Assembly: GCF_000374345.1 (NCBI RefSeq)
Contig: NZ_KB893989.1
Span: 1 to 64,000, forward strand
Source of the DNA: Heyndrickxia acidiproducens DSM 23148
Lineage (GTDB): Bacteria; Bacillota; Bacilli; Bacillales; Bacillaceae_C
Reading direction: 5' to 3'
Length of the DNA: 64,000 nucleotides
In this document: one piece after another, positions 63,894-64,000 of the stretch
How positions within the stretch are numbered: the first letter of the stretch is position 1
How the letters are laid out: each line of letters starts with the position of its first letter
Made by a program: the position numbers and the translations under genes
The notes under the pieces: generated by a model
What the model saw: only the letters and a program-made list of their open reading frames with translations
Databases searched by the model: none
What the model was told of the DNA's origin: nothing

Positions 63894-64000
63894 TCATGAC
63901 TGATCTTCCAAGATAAGATGGGCGTGCAATTCCTGAATTTTTGAGATGATTTCTTTTTGTGTCAATTGCCTGGAGTTAAATTCAATTTTGATCTCTCCGT
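63894..64000 (-). CDS. C-terminal end of a gene cut by the right edge (possible HMA-like domain)
   Basis: On the minus strand an open frame runs from the edge to a TGA at 63894-63896 and encodes 34 residues, GEIKIEFNSRQLTQKEI and ISKIQELHAHLILEDQS. The pattern (beta strand with basic residues, then helix) is like the second half of a heavy-metal-associated domain, but too little is visible to be sure. It converges on the YbxH-like gene. Confidence 0.4.
   Translation of the reverse strand, partial: GEIKIEFNSRQLTQKEIISKIQELHAHLILEDQS

Overview
The window reads as a chromosomal segment of a low-to-mid GC Bacillaceae. Nearly every gene has a close Bacillus-type relative (iolS, dtpT, lutABC/lutR, guaC, yhcX, ahpCF, folT, deoD/deoB/pdp/deoC/cdd, yoaS/yozG). 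Shine-Dalgarno sites are strong, and candidate sites fit CcpA, CodY, TnrA/GlnR, PurR, Fur/PerR and LutR. A Heyndrickxia/Weizmannia coagulans-like organism is plausible, but the sequence alone does not prove it. No rRNA, tRNA, CRISPR array or intact prophage was seen.

Layout. 0-13.9 kb: the 5' end of an IS110-family transposase at the left edge, an aldo/keto reductase, a nitroreductase and several transporters (amino-acid permeases, a POT peptide transporter, an MFS pump with its TetR regulator). The lysine-type permease has a lysine riboswitch (L box) in its leader. 14-18.5 kb: an unusual Nramp-like carrier and the lactate-utilisation operon lutABC behind a LutR-type operator. 18.7-29.9 kb: a PucR-type regulator and an eight-gene cluster for reductive pyrimidine degradation: nucleobase importer, dihydropyrimidine dehydrogenase PreT/PreA, dihydropyrimidinase, N-carbamoyl-beta-alanine amidohydrolase, beta-alanine aminotransferase, malonic-semialdehyde reductase and a 63-aa protein. 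30-38 kb: lutR (12 kb from its probable target), a basic amino-acid antiporter, a second iron alcohol dehydrogenase, a Nudix hydrolase, the ammonium transporter behind a perfect TnrA/GlnR box, and guaC. 38.8-49.3 kb: a lipoprotein/TcaA-like pair, a Cys/Met lyase, the YhcX fusion, ahpCF, a permease relic, and a pair resembling the N-succinyl D-to-L amino-acid conversion system. 49.4-57.2 kb: folate ECF S component, then nucleoside uptake and breakdown (nupC, deoD, deoB, pdp, deoC, cdd). 57.4-64 kb: small membrane and regulatory proteins, an isochorismatase-like/TetR divergent pair, a decayed IS66 transposase, and a DUF2243/CtaG pair.

Together: the nucleoside genes release uracil and sugar phosphates. 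The 20-30 kb cluster can take uracil to ammonia, CO2, beta-alanine and then 3-hydroxypropionate, so ammonia is released in both halves. AmtB, the GlnR/TnrA boxes, GMP reductase and several amino-acid permeases make this a nitrogen and nucleobase scavenging region. The pyrimidine cluster lies between lutABC and lutR. The most unusual signals are dispersed structured repeats (1371/38187 and 29936/52310), a strong palindrome placed as an activator site for the PucR-type regulator, and mobile-element relics.
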